From positions 1 through 64,000 of the forward strand of contig JAMLIC010000001.1 in assembly GCA_023954375.1 (NCBI GenBank): 64,000 nt of DNA, given 5' to 3'. This stretch comes from Planctomycetota bacterium (GTDB lineage Bacteria; Planctomycetota; J058). The notes beneath the pieces are model-generated. The model was given only the letters and a program-made list of their open reading frames with translations. It was not told the DNA's origin and did no database searches. Both the position numbers and the translations under genes were made by a program. Shown one piece after another: positions 1 to 10,931 of the stretch (position 1 is the stretch's first letter; every line of letters starts with the position of its first letter).

Positions 1-90
1 CGCCCGCGGGGGGGGGGGGGGGGGCGCCCCCCCCCCCCCCCCCCGACGGACGGCAGCGCCCGCCATCGTTCGTCGCAGGCGCGATCACAC
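1..90 (-). repeat. Copy A1 of stop-codon-anchored dispersed repeat, with poly-G/poly-C palindrome
   Basis: Partial copy, cut by the window edge, of the repeat also found near 8.06-8.25, 10.64-10.93, 16.65 and 22.77 kb. Read on the minus strand it starts at the last codon and stop of treZ (GTG TGA TCGC...) and then runs into a G17-CG-C18 palindrome at 8-44. The segment 46-90 matches the other A copies almost base for base. The G/C palindrome could fold as a very strong hairpin and act as a terminator; that is inference. Confidence 0.75.
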
Positions 91-1812
91 CAGGAAGGTG
101 GCGGTGTGTGGCGGCAGCACGACGCCCTCGTCCCCGACCTCGACCCCCTCCTCGCGCGACGACAGGACCACCCGCGCCTCGCCGCGCCCGAGGGGCACAC
201 GGGCGATCGCGGCGCCGAGGTTCACCGCGAGCGTCGTCTCGGGGCGCTCGACCACGAGCCAGCCCGCGGCCTCGTCGAAGCGCGCCCGCGTGGCGCCCGG
301 GCGGCCGTCGCGCAGGTCGGGGCGCTCGCGGCGCAGCCTCAGCAGCGCCCGGTACCAGTCGAGGACGCTCGCGTGGGGTTCGCGGGCGCGCTCGGCCCAG
401 TCGAGCCGGGCCGCGCGGAACGTGGCCGGGTCCTGCGGGTCGGGGATCTCCTCGGGGCGCCAGCCGAAGGCGGCGAACTCGCGCCGGCGCCCATCGCGCA
501 CGGCCTGCGCCAGCGCCGCGTCCTGGTGGTCGCAGAAGTACGGGAACGGCGCCGAGGCCGCCCACTCCTCGCCCTGGAACAGGAGCGGCGTGAACGGCCC
601 GCCAAGGAGCAGCGCCGCGCCGACCTTCAGCCGATCGGGCGAGAGCCCGTGCCCGATGCGGTCGCCGCGGGCGCGGTTCCCCACCTGGTCGTGGTTCTGC
701 AGGCACGCGACGAAGCGCCAGCCCGGGAGGCCCGTCGGCGGCTGCCCGTGGCGCCGATCGCGGTGCAGGCTGTAGTCGCCCGCGTAGACGAACGTCGCCT
801 CGAGCGCGCGCGCGACGTGCTCGAGGCGGCCGAAGTCCTCGTAGTAGCCCGTGCGCTCGCCCGTGAGCGCCGCGTGCAGGGCGTGGTGCAGGTCGTCCGA
901 CCACTGCGCCGGCAGCCCGAAGCCCCCGGCCTCCGACGGGCGCAGGAGCCGCGGGTCGTTCTGGTCGCTCTCGGCGACGAGCGTCAGGTGTCGGCCGAGG
1001 CGCGCCTCGAGCGCCGCGACCTCGGACGACAGCTCCTGGAGGAGGTGCCGCGCGGACAGGTCGAACAGCGCGTGGACCGCGTCGAGGCGCAGGCCGTCCA
1101 CGTGGTAGTCGCGCAGCCAGCCGAGCGCGTCGTCGATGACGTAGCGGCGGACCTCGTCGCTCCCGGGCCCGTCGAGGTTCACCGCCTGGCCCCAGGGGGT
1201 CCGGTAGCGGTCGGTGAAGTAGGGGCCGAACTTGCCCAGGTAGTTGCCGTCGGGCCCGAGGTGGTTGTAGACCACGTCGAGGAGCACGGCGAGGCCGCGG
1301 GCGTGGCAGGCGTCGACGAGGCGCTTGAGCCCGTCCGGCCCGCCGTAGGGCGCGTGCACGGCGAAGGGCGCCACCCCGTCGTAGCCCCAGCCGTGGACGC
1401 CGGGGAAGGCGGCCACGGGCATGACCTCGACGTGGGTGACGCCGAGGTCGACGAGGTCGGGCAGCCGGGCGATCGCCGCGTCGAACGTCCCCTCGGGCGT
1501 GAAGGTGCCCACGTGCAGCTCGTAGATCGCGCCGCCGGCCAGCGGCGGCGGCTGCCAGCCGGCGTCGGTCCAGGCGAAGGCGTCGTGGTCGACGACGCGC
1601 GACGGGCCGTGCACGCCGGCCGGCTGCCAGGCGGAGCGCGGGTCGGGGAACGGGCCCTCGCCGTCGACCACGAACGCGTAGTCGCTGCCAGGTGGGAGGT
1701 CCTGCTCGGCGGTCCACCAGCCGCCGTCGCCGCGCACGAGCGGCGCGCGGCCCCGGCCCGGGCGGTCGAGCTCCACCCGCCCCGCCGACGGGGCCCACAC
1801 GCGCGGCCTCAC
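85..1812 (-). CDS. treZ: Maltooligosyltrehalose trehalohydrolase
   Basis: Cytoplasmic GH13 enzyme that releases trehalose from maltooligosyl trehalose, the last step of the TreX-TreY-TreZ route from glycogen. The 575-residue product has a short N-terminal carbohydrate-binding-like region (RVWAPSAGRV), then the (beta/alpha)8 barrel with DVVYNHLGPDGNYL, the nucleophile region DGLRLDAVHAL, the acid region LVAESDQND and the LQNHDQVGNR motif, then a C-terminal beta domain. Length fits the family. I chose the GTG at 1810-1812 because it overlaps the treY stop as GTGA, which implies translational coupling. The open frame extends further upstream, but that part is antisense-type shadow over treY. The stop codon lies inside dispersed repeat A1. 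Confidence 0.95.
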   Translation of the reverse strand: MRPRVWAPSAGRVELDRPGRGRAPLVRGDGGWWTAEQDLPPGSDYAFVVDGEGPFPDPRSAWQPAGVHGPSRVVDHDAFAWTDAGWQPPPLAGGAIYELHVGTFTPEGTFDAAIARLPDLVDLGVTHVEVMPVAAFPGVHGWGYDGVAPFAVHAPYGGPDGLKRLVDACHARGLAVLLDVVYNHLGPDGNYLGKFGPYFTDRYRTPWGQAVNLDGPGSDEVRRYVIDDALGWLRDYHVDGLRLDAVHALFDLSARHLLQELSSEVAALEARLGRHLTLVAESDQNDPRLLRPSEAGGFGLPAQWSDDLHHALHAALTGERTGYYEDFGRLEHVARALEATFVYAGDYSLHRDRRHGQPPTGLPGWRFVACLQNHDQVGNRARGDRIGHGLSPDRLKVGAALLLGGPFTPLLFQGEEWAASAPFPYFCDHQDAALAQAVRDGRRREFAAFGWRPEEIPDPQDPATFRAARLDWAERAREPHASVLDWYRALLRLRRERPDLRDGRPGATRARFDEAAGWLVVERPETTLAVNLGAAIARVPLGRGEARVVLSSREEGVEVGDEGVVLPPHTATFLV

Positions 1813-4470
1813 GCGTCGTCCCGCGCCAGGATCGAGACCGGGAAGCGCGCCAGGAGCTGCTCCAGCCGGAGCGCCCCGCCGCCCTTGTGACGCGCGTCGG
1901 TGAGCACGTCGCGCCAGAGGCCCGGCGGCAGGGGCAGGGCGGTGTCGCCCCAGCGCTCGCGCGCGACCGCCACGTGGAGCCGCGGCGCGCAGGTGATCAC
2001 ACCGCCCGCCCGCGCGAAGACGACCGCGCGCCCCGCGTGCGCCCCCGTGAGCTCCACCGGCGCGTAGCCCGCCATGGCGTCGAACCACTCCGGGCGGGCC
2101 TTGCGGAGCGCGAGGGCGCGCATGATCAGCCACATCTTCGGGGCCCCCTCCTCCATGCGGGCCATCACGTCGTCGACCGACAGGCGCTGGAGCTCGCGGG
2201 CGAGCCGCTGGCGGCGCTGGAAGTCGACCGGCCGCCGGTTGTCCGGGTCGACGAGGCTGTGGTCCCACAGCTCGTTGCCCTGGTAGACGTCGGGCACGCC
2301 GGGCGCGGTGAGCTTGATCGCGAGCATCGAGAGCGAGGTCGCGTAGGCGGGGCCCCGCAGCGGCTCGAGGAAGCGCTCCACCTCGGCCGCGATCTCGGGG
2401 TCCGTCGCGACCCCCTGCGCGAAGGCCCGCAGGGCGGCCTCGTACTCCGGGCTCTGGGTCGTCCACGAGGTGTGGACCTTCGCCTCGCGGGCGGCCTTCT
2501 CCATGTAGGCGGCGAGGCGGTCGGCGGACAGCGGCCAGGCGCCGAAGAGCGTCTGCCAGAGCAGGTACTCCATCGCGCGGTCGGGCCACCCGCCCTGCCG
2601 GTGCCGCGCCGCGAGCTCGGACCAGCGGCGCACGGCCGCCTCCCAGGCGCGCGGGACCTCGCTGAGGACGGCCAGCCGGGCGCGCACGTCCTCGCTCCGC
2701 TTGGTGTCGTGCGTCGAGGTGCAGAGCATCGTCGCGGGCCAGCGCTGCTGTACGCGCTGGCAGTAGGCGTGGAAGTCGGCCGGCGCCTCGCCGAAGCGGC
2801 CCGGGTCGCCGCCCACCTCGTTGAGCGCGACGAGGCGGTGGTGGCAGTAGAGCGCGGTGTCCTCGAAGCCCTTGGCCATGACCGCGCCGGAGAGCTGCTG
2901 CGCGCGCAGGACGAGCTCCTGCTCCAGCTCGCCCTGGATCCAGCCGCAGAGGACGTTGCGCAGGAACGACATGAGGTCCGGGTCGAGCTCCGGCCGCTCC
3001 TCGCGCGCCGCCTCGACCGCGCGCTGGATGATCGACACGTCGCGCTCGGTCGCCGGCTCCCCCGGGCGCACGTAGGTGCGGTAGACGGGGAGGCAGGCGA
3101 GGACCTCCTCCAGCGCCTCCCGCATCTCCGGCCGGGTGTAGTCGCGGTAGCGGCGGTGGCGCTCGCACGCCTGCACGAGGACGTTCACGAGGCGGCCCAG
3201 GTCGGCCGAGAAGAGCTCGCGGAGGACCATGCGCTTCTTGTCGCGCAGGAGCGCCGTCACGTCCCGCGGGGCGTCGCCCACGAAGGTCGCCCAGGCCTCG
3301 GTGAGCGGGGGCTCGCCCTCCGGGTCGACGAACAGGCCCGTGACGCGGTTGGCGAACTCGTAGCCGGTGGTGCCGTCGATCGGCCACGTCTCCGGGAGGC
3401 CCTCGTCGTGCTCGAGGATCTTCTCGGCCACGACCCACGCCCGGGGGGCCGCCTGGCGCAGCCGCCGGAAGTAGCTCTCCGGATCGCGCAGCCCGTCGGG
3501 GTGGTCGATGCGCAGCCCGTCGATCACCCCGTCCTGCACCCAGGAGATGACCAGGGCGTGGGTGTCCTTGAACACGCGCTCCTCGGCCATGCGCAGGCCG
3601 GCGAGGGTGTTGATGTCGAAGAAGCGGCGGTAGTCGAGGTCGTGGCGCGCCGCGCGCCAGAACGCCAGCCGGTAGTTCTGCTGCTCGAGGAGGGCGTCGA
3701 GCTGCTCCGGGTCGGCGTTCACCTCGGCCAGGACCTCGTCGACGGCGCGCGCGACGTCGGGCTCCTCCTCGAAGAGCCGGGCCAGCAGGCCCGCGATCAC
3801 GGCCTTGTCGCGATGCCGGCGCAGCATGCTCTCGCCGTCGGTCAGGTGGGGCTGCGGGAGGCACTCGATCGCGTCGACCAGGAAGGCCAGCGCGTCGGAC
3901 CCCGCGCGCGTGGCCGCCCGCCCGAGCGGCTCGGCGAGCGACCCGAGCGCGACCGGCAGGAGCTTGTCGTAGACGCGCACCGTGAAGTCGCCGCCCTCGC
4001 GCGCGACGCGCAGCGCGCCGCCCTCGAGCAGGCGCCCGTAGCGGTCGCCCAGGACCGGCAGGAGCACCTTGTTGCGCATGCGCTCCTCGACCGGGTTCCA
4101 GTCGACGTCGAAGTAGCCGGCGTAGCGGCTGACGGGCCCGTTCTCGAGCACGTCCCACCACCACCTGTTGAGGTGGGTCGCGACCGACATGTGGTTCGGG
4201 ACGATGTCGATCACCTGACCCAGGTCCGCCGCGCCGAGCGCCGCGCACATGCGCGCGTGGGCGGCCTCGCCGCCCAGCTCCTCGTTCACGCGCCCGTGGT
4301 CGACGACGTCGTAGCCGTGGGTGCTCCCCGGCGCGGCCTGGAGGATCGGCGACAGGTAGACGTGGCTCACGCCCAGGTCGCGCAGGTAGGGCGCGAGCGC
4401 GGCCACGTCGTCCAGCCCGAAGCCGGGGCGGACCTGCAGGCGGTAGGTGGCGCGCGGCGCGACGCGGTCG

Positions 4471-4481
<11 letters not shown>
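1809..4481 (-). CDS. treY: Maltooligosyltrehalose synthase
   Basis: Intramolecular transglucosidase that converts the reducing-end alpha-1,4 bond of a maltodextrin to alpha-1,1, giving maltooligosyl trehalose for TreZ. At 890 residues it is a usual TreY length. Visible family signatures are the N-terminal ATYRLQVRPGFGLDD, GVSHVYLSPIL and GSTHGYDVVDH, then GQVIDIVPNHMS, DGLRIDHPDGL, WVVAEKIL and, near the end, LTAPGVPDVYQGNEL with the DPDNRRPVDF block. The start overlaps the treX stop by 11 bp and the end overlaps treZ by 4 bp, so the three genes form one operon read right to left. No frame disruption is seen. Confidence 0.96.
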
Positions 4482-6594
<2,113 letters not shown>

Positions 6595-6686
6595 GCGAGC
6601 GGGCGCCCCTGACTCGCCGCGCGGCGGCGCGGCCCGCGGCAGGGTAAGGGATCAGCACCAGGTGAGCCACCCGCCCGCGGCCGCGT

Positions 6687-6702
6687 GTGTCAGCGGTGAC
6701 AC
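6687..6702. promoter_or_regulatory. Palindrome upstream of treX, possible operator
   Basis: GTGTCA-GCGG-TGACAC is a perfect 6-bp inverted repeat with a 4-base spacer, about 95 bp upstream of the treX start and 60 bp downstream of the PAC2 stop. It is the only clean palindrome between the PAC2 terminator and treX. It may be an operator for the trehalose operon; function is inferred from position only. Confidence 0.35.
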
Positions 6703-6727
6703 GGGGTTGCGTCGACCTTCCGAGGGG

Positions 6728-6752
6728 AGGAGTCCCCGGGGTGGGGACTCCT
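6728..6752 (-). terminator. Hairpin terminator of the PAC2 gene
   Basis: AGGAGTCCCC (6728-6737) and GGGGACTCCT (6743-6752) form a perfect 10-bp stem with a 5-base loop, starting about 10 bp beyond the PAC2 stop on the minus strand. No U-tract follows. It separates the PAC2 gene from the treXYZ operon. Confidence 0.65.
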
Positions 6753-6761
6753 GCGCTCGCG

Positions 6762-7736
6762 TCACTCCGCCCGCTTGAAGAGGTCGAGGAACCTGTCCTC
6801 GTACTTCTTGAACGCGCCGTGCCGGTCGAGCTCCGCCTTGAGCTCGAGGGCGGCCTGTCGGTCGGTGCGGGCGCGCTCGAACAGCGCCTCGATGCGGGCG
6901 CGCACCTCCCGCGGGAGCGCCTCCGGGGCCTCGCCGTCGCCGGCCTCCTCGTGCGCCGCCTCCTCGGCCTCCTCCTCCTCCTCGTCCTCGTCGGCGGGCG
7001 CGCGCAGGCGGACCGTCTCCTCGGCGCCCGCCTCCTGCTCGAGGCGCTCGAGCAGCTCGAGGAGCCCCTCCTCCACCTCGGCCGCCTGGGCGTCGAGGGC
7101 GGCGAGGTCGACGTGGACGCCCGCGAGGCGCGCGAAGGAGTCGACCACGGCGCGCGACGCCTTGGGGTTGGGCAGCGAGGTGGCGAAGTAGGGGAACTCG
7201 CCGAGCAGCCCGATCCCCTGCAGGCCCTGGGCGGCGGCGGCGGCCAGGAGCACGCCGTTGAGGCCGCCGATCTCCCCCTCGTCGAGGACCGCCACGCCGG
7301 CGCGCGAGAGCTCCTCGTGGAGGGCGTCGTCCGGGGTGGTGACGGCGAGGACGCGCGGGGTGGCGCGCGGGTCGATCACCGCGGCCATCGCCGCGAAGGT
7401 CACGACGCGCTCGACGCCGAGGTCGCGCGCCGTGCGCAGGACCTCCTCGCAGTACTCGTAGCCGTGGGCCTGGGGCTGCGCCTCCCCGAGCAGCACGAGC
7501 AGGTCGCGCCGCCCCGCCGGGTCGCGCCACGCGTGGAACACGGTCCGGGGCAGGCGGACGCGCTGGAGCACCCCCTTGCTCACCTGGACCCGCTCGAGCT
7601 CGAAGTAGCCGTGCGGGTCCACCTCCGCGACGGGCCGCGCGCCGAGCGCGTTGACGAGGTGGGCGGCGGCGCCGAACCCCACCACGCCCATGCCGGGCCA
7701 GGCCGCCACGAGCCAGGGATGACGCAGGTCGTCCAT
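6762..7736 (-). CDS. PAC2 family protein
   Basis: The product (324 residues from the chosen ATG) begins MDDLRHPWLVAAWPGMG and has the PAC2 (proteasome-assembly-chaperone-like) fold signature through about residue 230: repeated hydrophobic strands, the segment GLNGVLLAAAAAQGLQGIGLLGEFP, and FATSLPNPKAS. An acidic run of Asp/Glu (about residues 235-270) and a basic helical tail follow. Family members are common in bacteria and archaea, but their biochemical role in bacteria is not established. The frame stays open 20 codons upstream, but that stretch is low-complexity Ala/Gly, so the internal ATG is preferred. Transcribed alone, with a strong hairpin just downstream. Confidence 0.85.
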   Translation of the reverse strand: MDDLRHPWLVAAWPGMGVVGFGAAAHLVNALGARPVAEVDPHGYFELERVQVSKGVLQRVRLPRTVFHAWRDPAGRRDLLVLLGEAQPQAHGYEYCEEVLRTARDLGVERVVTFAAMAAVIDPRATPRVLAVTTPDDALHEELSRAGVAVLDEGEIGGLNGVLLAAAAAQGLQGIGLLGEFPYFATSLPNPKASRAVVDSFARLAGVHVDLAALDAQAAEVEEGLLELLERLEQEAGAEETVRLRAPADEDEEEEEAEEAAHEEAGDGEAPEALPREVRARIEALFERARTDRQAALELKAELDRHGAFKKYEDRFLDLFKRAE

Positions 7737-7938
7737 GAGCGCGCTTCCACTCGCGCCGCCCGCCCCCGCCGCCGGCGCACCTCCGACTCGGAGCACGGAC
7801 CATGCCCCCGCGTCGCCCCGCCCTCGCCCTCGACGCTCCGCCCCGGCGCATGACGACGCGGCGCGCGCGTGACGCGCCGATGCGCCACGCGCGCCCGTCC
7901 GCCGACTGCACGTCCGACTCTGTCTCTCGCCGTTGCCC

Positions 7939-8008
7939 GGCTCGGGGTCTTCTGGCTCGGGGTCTTCTGGCTCGGGGTCTTCTGGCTCGGGGTCTTCTGG
8001 CTCGGGGC
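7939..8008. repeat. 15-bp tandem repeat, about 4.6 copies
   Basis: Four identical units of GGCTCGGGGTCTTCT followed by a partial fifth, lying in the 510-bp gene-free stretch between the PAC2 gene start (7736) and the CBS gene end (8247). No reading frame through it looks like a real protein. The rest of 7737-7938 holds only the presumed PAC2 promoter region, and 8060-8253 is dispersed repeat A2. Confidence 0.85.
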
Positions 8009-8059
8009 TCGAGGGTTCGCGCTACGCTCCGCCCCTTCAGAGCACGCCGGGCGTCCCTC

Positions 8060-8253
8060 CGATCACACCATCCCGGGCGTTCGCAGCAGGAGCGTCAGGC
8101 GAGGCCGACGAGGGCGAGGCGATGCGGCGCGAAGGCGAGGGAAGGCGGCCTCCTGGCCGCCGACCGAGCCTGAGCGGGCGGGGGCCCGCCGGCCCCGCCC
8201 CACCTCGACGCACCGCAGCGCCCGCCATCGTCGGCCGCAGCCGCGATCACACA
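8060..8253 (-). repeat. Copy A2 of stop-codon-anchored dispersed repeat
   Basis: About 190 bp, aligned along its length with the copy at 10.64-10.93 kb. Shared blocks are the gatcacac end, the ggcgaggcgatgc block, the ggcggcctcctggccgcc palindrome, a G-rich/C-rich palindrome, and the cagcgcccgccatcgtcggccgcagccgcgatcacac terminus in pieces. On the minus strand it starts with the last Val codon and stop of the CBS gene. A second gatcacac at 8060 suggests the unit is bounded by a direct repeat of its own end. Confidence 0.8.
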
Positions 8254-8675
8254 TGAGCTTCGCGGGCGGTGACCTTCTGCAGGGTCTTGCCCGTCTTCCG
8301 CGAGCGCTCGTGCTGGGCGATGTCGGACAGGCTGATCACGCCGACCAGGCGGCCGTCGTCGTCGCAGATCATGATGCGGGACTTCCGGCGCGAGGCCATC
8401 GCGTCCTCGCAGTCCGACAGGTCGTCGTCGGGCCGGCAGCACACGACCTCGCGGGACATGATGTCCTCGCAGGTCGTGGACTGGAGCGGCCGGTTGTCCG
8501 CCACGGCCCGGATCACGATGTCGCGGTCGGTGATGGTGCCGAGGACCTTCTCCTCCTCGTCGCACACGGGGAGGAACCCGATCCCCTTGTCTCGCATGAG
8601 CCTCGCCGCCTCGTGGATCGAGTCCTGCGGACGGACGCACTCGGGGTTCCGCTTCATCAGCTCTTCACAACGCAC
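8247..8675 (-). CDS. CBS-domain pair protein
   Basis: A 142-residue stand-alone protein with two CBS domains, about residues 10-65 (NPECVRPQDSIHEAARLMRDKGIGFLPV ... GTITDRDIVIRAVA, quoted in part) and 70-130 (IMSREVVCCRPDDDLSDCEDAM ... LVGVISLSDIA, in part). Such pairs bind adenine nucleotides and usually act as regulators or stress proteins in the cytoplasm. I chose the GTG at 8673-8675 because AGGAGGT lies 5 bases upstream. An internal ATG six codons later lacks such a site. Divergent from the receiver-like gene at 8878 with about 200 bp between. The stop codon lies in repeat A2. Confidence 0.88.
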   Translation of the reverse strand: MRCEELMKRNPECVRPQDSIHEAARLMRDKGIGFLPVCDEEEKVLGTITDRDIVIRAVADNRPLQSTTCEDIMSREVVCCRPDDDLSDCEDAMASRRKSRIMICDDDGRLVGVISLSDIAQHERSRKTGKTLQKVTAREAHV

Positions 8676-8877
8676 GCTGCACCTCCTCTGGCTGCGTCGA
8701 ACCACCCGGATGCGTGGCACAGCGCGTGCCGCGCGCCCCCTCGCGCCGCCGTGCGGCGAGGGGACGCGGGTGTCCCGTGCGCGCCGCGGCGGACCGGACG
8801 GGAGACGGAGGGTTCTCTTGCGAGACCGCCGAACGAGGCGACCGAGAGGCCGGCGCCCCCGTTGCTCCAGGCCGGCC

Positions 8878-9279
8878 ATGAAGACTGCCTTGCTCGTCGC
8901 CCGCGGCCCGTGCGTCAGCAGCGCGGTGTGCGACGTGATCACGCCGGGTGGGGTGCGGATCGTGTGCGCGCGCGACTGCGCGCAGGCCGCGCGAGACCTC
9001 GAGCGCGGCGCGCTCCGGCCGCGGGTGGTCCTGATCGACCTCGCCCGCGTGGGGGAGGGCGCCGCCCGGGAGCTGCTCGAGCGGCTCCGGACCGACCGCC
9101 GCCTGCGCCGTACGCCGGTGGTGGTCCTCGCGGACCGTCCGGCGGCGCCGGAGGTCGTCGACCTCGTGGTGGCGGAGGGGGCGCTCGGCGCCCTGCCGAA
9201 CGACCTCGAGGACTGGCGCCTGGTGCAGGTCGTCGATCGACTGTGCGCGACGGATCGTCGGGCGTCGCTCGCCCGCTGA
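8878..9279 (+). CDS. Degenerate single-domain response-regulator receiver
   Basis: A 133-residue protein with an alternating alpha/beta pattern like CheY: MKTALLVARGP, then VVLIDLARVG at the position of the phosphoacceptor Asp, a strand TPVVVLADRP in place of the usual Ser/Thr strand, and GALGALPND where receivers normally have a Lys-Pro. The acidic pocket near the N-terminus is missing, so phosphorylation is doubtful. No output domain. No histidine kinase is near. It is divergent from the CBS gene, so the two may share a promoter region. The receiver assignment is by pattern and moderately confident. Confidence 0.55.
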   Translation: MKTALLVARGPCVSSAVCDVITPGGVRIVCARDCAQAARDLERGALRPRVVLIDLARVGEGAARELLERLRTDRRLRRTPVVVLADRPAAPEVVDLVVAEGALGALPNDLEDWRLVQVVDRLCATDRRASLAR

Positions 9280-9358
9280 TGCGGGTCACGCGCGTCCCCA
9301 CGGGAGGGCGCGCCCGGCGGGCAGCACCCCCCGACGGTGGGGGATACGACCCCCATCT

Positions 9359-9619
9359 CTACGGGCGCCAGGGCCGGCCTGCGGGTGAGAGCGGGTCGGC
9401 ACGACAGGTGCCCGACGATCGCGTGCGGGCGACCCCCGGCTGGTCGGCGAGCCCGGCCAGCCGGGCGGCGCTCGCGGGAGCGCGGAGGAGGCGATCGAGG
9501 AGCCGCTCGGCCCGGTCGACCCACGTCCCGGGCAGGGGGCGCGCCTCGAGCCCGGGTCGCGCCGCGACGAGCTCGGGGCGCGCCCCGGCCAAGCGAGCGA
9601 CCCGCTCCGGACAGCTCAC
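9359..9619 (-). CDS. Small hypothetical protein coupled to the MBL-fold gene
   Basis: An 86-codon frame whose GTG start overlaps the stop of the MBL-fold gene as GTGA, the same coupling seen elsewhere in this window. Third-position GC is high and it lacks low-complexity runs until its last 20 residues. The central part (WVDRAERLLDRLLRAPASAARLAGLA) looks helical. I do not recognise the family. The tail may be frameshifted. Some of the stretch 9280-9358 beyond it is GC-rich intergenic sequence with nothing further that I can support. Confidence 0.4.
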   Translation of the reverse strand: MSCPERVARLAGARPELVAARPGLEARPLPGTWVDRAERLLDRLLRAPASAARLAGLADQPGVARTRSSGTCRADPLSPAGRPWRP

Positions 9620-10479
9620 GTCCGTCCCCGCAGCGCCGCCGCGGGGACGTCGAGGTCGAGGCGCTCGCCGCGGGCGAGCGTCACGATCCGCTCGCCGAAC
9701 CCCGCCGCGCGCGCCGCGGCGAGGAAGTCGTCCAGCGAGGACGTGAACACGTCGAAGTCGTCGGTGTGGATCGGGAGGGCGCGCCGCGGCTGCACGCGCC
9801 GCAGCGCCTCGACCCCCTGCTCGGCGTCCATCGTCACGAGGACCCCGAGCACGCGCGTGCCGCCGAGGTGCAGGAGGGCCAGGTCGATCCCCGGCCAGCG
9901 CCGCGGCAGCTCGTGCAGGGTGTCGGTCACGAGCGTGTCCCCCGAGATCCACAGCCGCAGCGCCGGCCGGGCCGTGGCGGGTCCTAGCTCGAGGACGCTC
10001 CCCATGACCGGCGGGAGGAGCCACGCCGCGGGCCGCGGCCCGTGGCGGCCCGGGGTGGCCGTGATCGCCAGCCGGGCCGGCGGCTTGATGACGGTGAGGC
10101 GCTCCCACGGGCGCAGCGCCAGGGTCCGCTGGAAGCCGCGCCGCGCCAGCCGCCGCGCGGCGTGGGGCGTGGTGACGATCGGGACCTCTCGATCGAGCCG
10201 CGCCTCCGCGGCCTGGTCGAAGTGGTCCCCGTGCAGGTGCGAGAGGAGCACCAGGTCGATCGGCGGCAACGCCTCGAGCTCCAGCGCCGGGTCGAGCAGC
10301 CGCTTCGTCTTCAGCCCGTAGCCCAGGTGCACGTGGTCCCCCGCGTGCACGAAGCTCGGGTCCGTCAGCACCGTCAGCCCCGCGTACCGGAGCAGCACCG
10401 TCGCGTTGCCGACGAACTGGACGCTCGCGCGCCCCGGGTCCACCCCCGCCTGCCCCGCCGGCAGCCGCAGCTCGGTCAC
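9616..10479 (-). CDS. MBL-fold metal-dependent hydrolase (UlaG-like)
   Basis: A 287-residue metallo-beta-lactamase-fold protein. The metal-binding motif LLSHLHGDHFDQ (HxHxDH) is at about residue 80, preceded by the strand VLLRYAGLTVLTDPSF. ISGDTL supplies the bridging Asp region and LPIHTDDFD the last His/Asp. It resembles the L-ascorbate-6-phosphate lactonase/NAPE-PLD-like branch, whose substrates vary widely, so none is proposed here. I chose the GTG at 10477-10479, with GAGGAGGAGG just upstream. Further upstream the frame is an Arg/Gly/Ser/Glu repeat from 10490-10590 that looks non-coding. Residues are intact and the enzyme should be cytoplasmic. Confidence 0.88.
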   Translation of the reverse strand: MTELRLPAGQAGVDPGRASVQFVGNATVLLRYAGLTVLTDPSFVHAGDHVHLGYGLKTKRLLDPALELEALPPIDLVLLSHLHGDHFDQAAEARLDREVPIVTTPHAARRLARRGFQRTLALRPWERLTVIKPPARLAITATPGRHGPRPAAWLLPPVMGSVLELGPATARPALRLWISGDTLVTDTLHELPRRWPGIDLALLHLGGTRVLGVLVTMDAEQGVEALRRVQPRRALPIHTDDFDVFTSSLDDFLAAARAAGFGERIVTLARGERLDLDVPAAALRGRT

Positions 10480-10635
10480 GCCCTCCTCCTCGCCGTCGCT
10501 CGCGCCTCGCCGTCGCTCGCTCCGGCCGCGCTCGCCCCGCGAGCCGCGCTCGGCCCGCGAGCCTCGCTCGCCCCACGAGCCCGCTCGTCCTGATCTCCTT
10601 CTCGACGCCGGGCATCGTCTCCATCGACCGCCGAC

Positions 10636-10931
10636 CACGCGCGAGCACACCGCCCCGGGCGGTGCGCAGCGTGAGCCTCAGGCGAGGGCGACGAGGGCGA
10701 GGCGATGCCGCGCGCGGGCGAGCGAAGGCGGCCTCCTGGCCGCCGAGCGAGCTCGCGCGGTCGGGGGGGGGGGGGGGGGGGGGCGCCCCCCCCGCCCCCC
10801 CCCCGCCGCCGCGCGACACGACCCCGCCCGTGATCGAGGCCGCCGAGCGAGCTCGCCGTGTCGCGCTCCGCGCGCGCGACCCCCGACGGACGGCAGCGCC
10901 CGCCATCGTCGGCCGCAGCCGCGATCACACC
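10636..10931 (-). repeat. Copy A3 of stop-codon-anchored dispersed repeat, longest copy
   Basis: Aligned with A2 and A1. It carries a G21-CG-C8-G-C10 palindrome at 10763-10804 and an internal duplication of the gccgccgagcgagctcgc block. On the minus strand it begins at the Val-stop (GTG TGA) of the ferritin-like gene. Together with the repetitive Arg-rich stretch 10480-10635 it fills the 445 bp between the ferritin-like gene end and the MBL-fold gene start; I see no other gene there. Confidence 0.8.

Noticed and set aside
7935..8010. A membrane peptide with Leu-Gly-Val-Phe-Trp repeats from the 15-bp tandem repeat
   Set aside because: No ribosome binding site or conserved context; the frame arises from the repeat unit being a multiple of three.
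9290..9358. Extra gene after the receiver-like gene
   Set aside because: Short, no start signal or conserved sequence.
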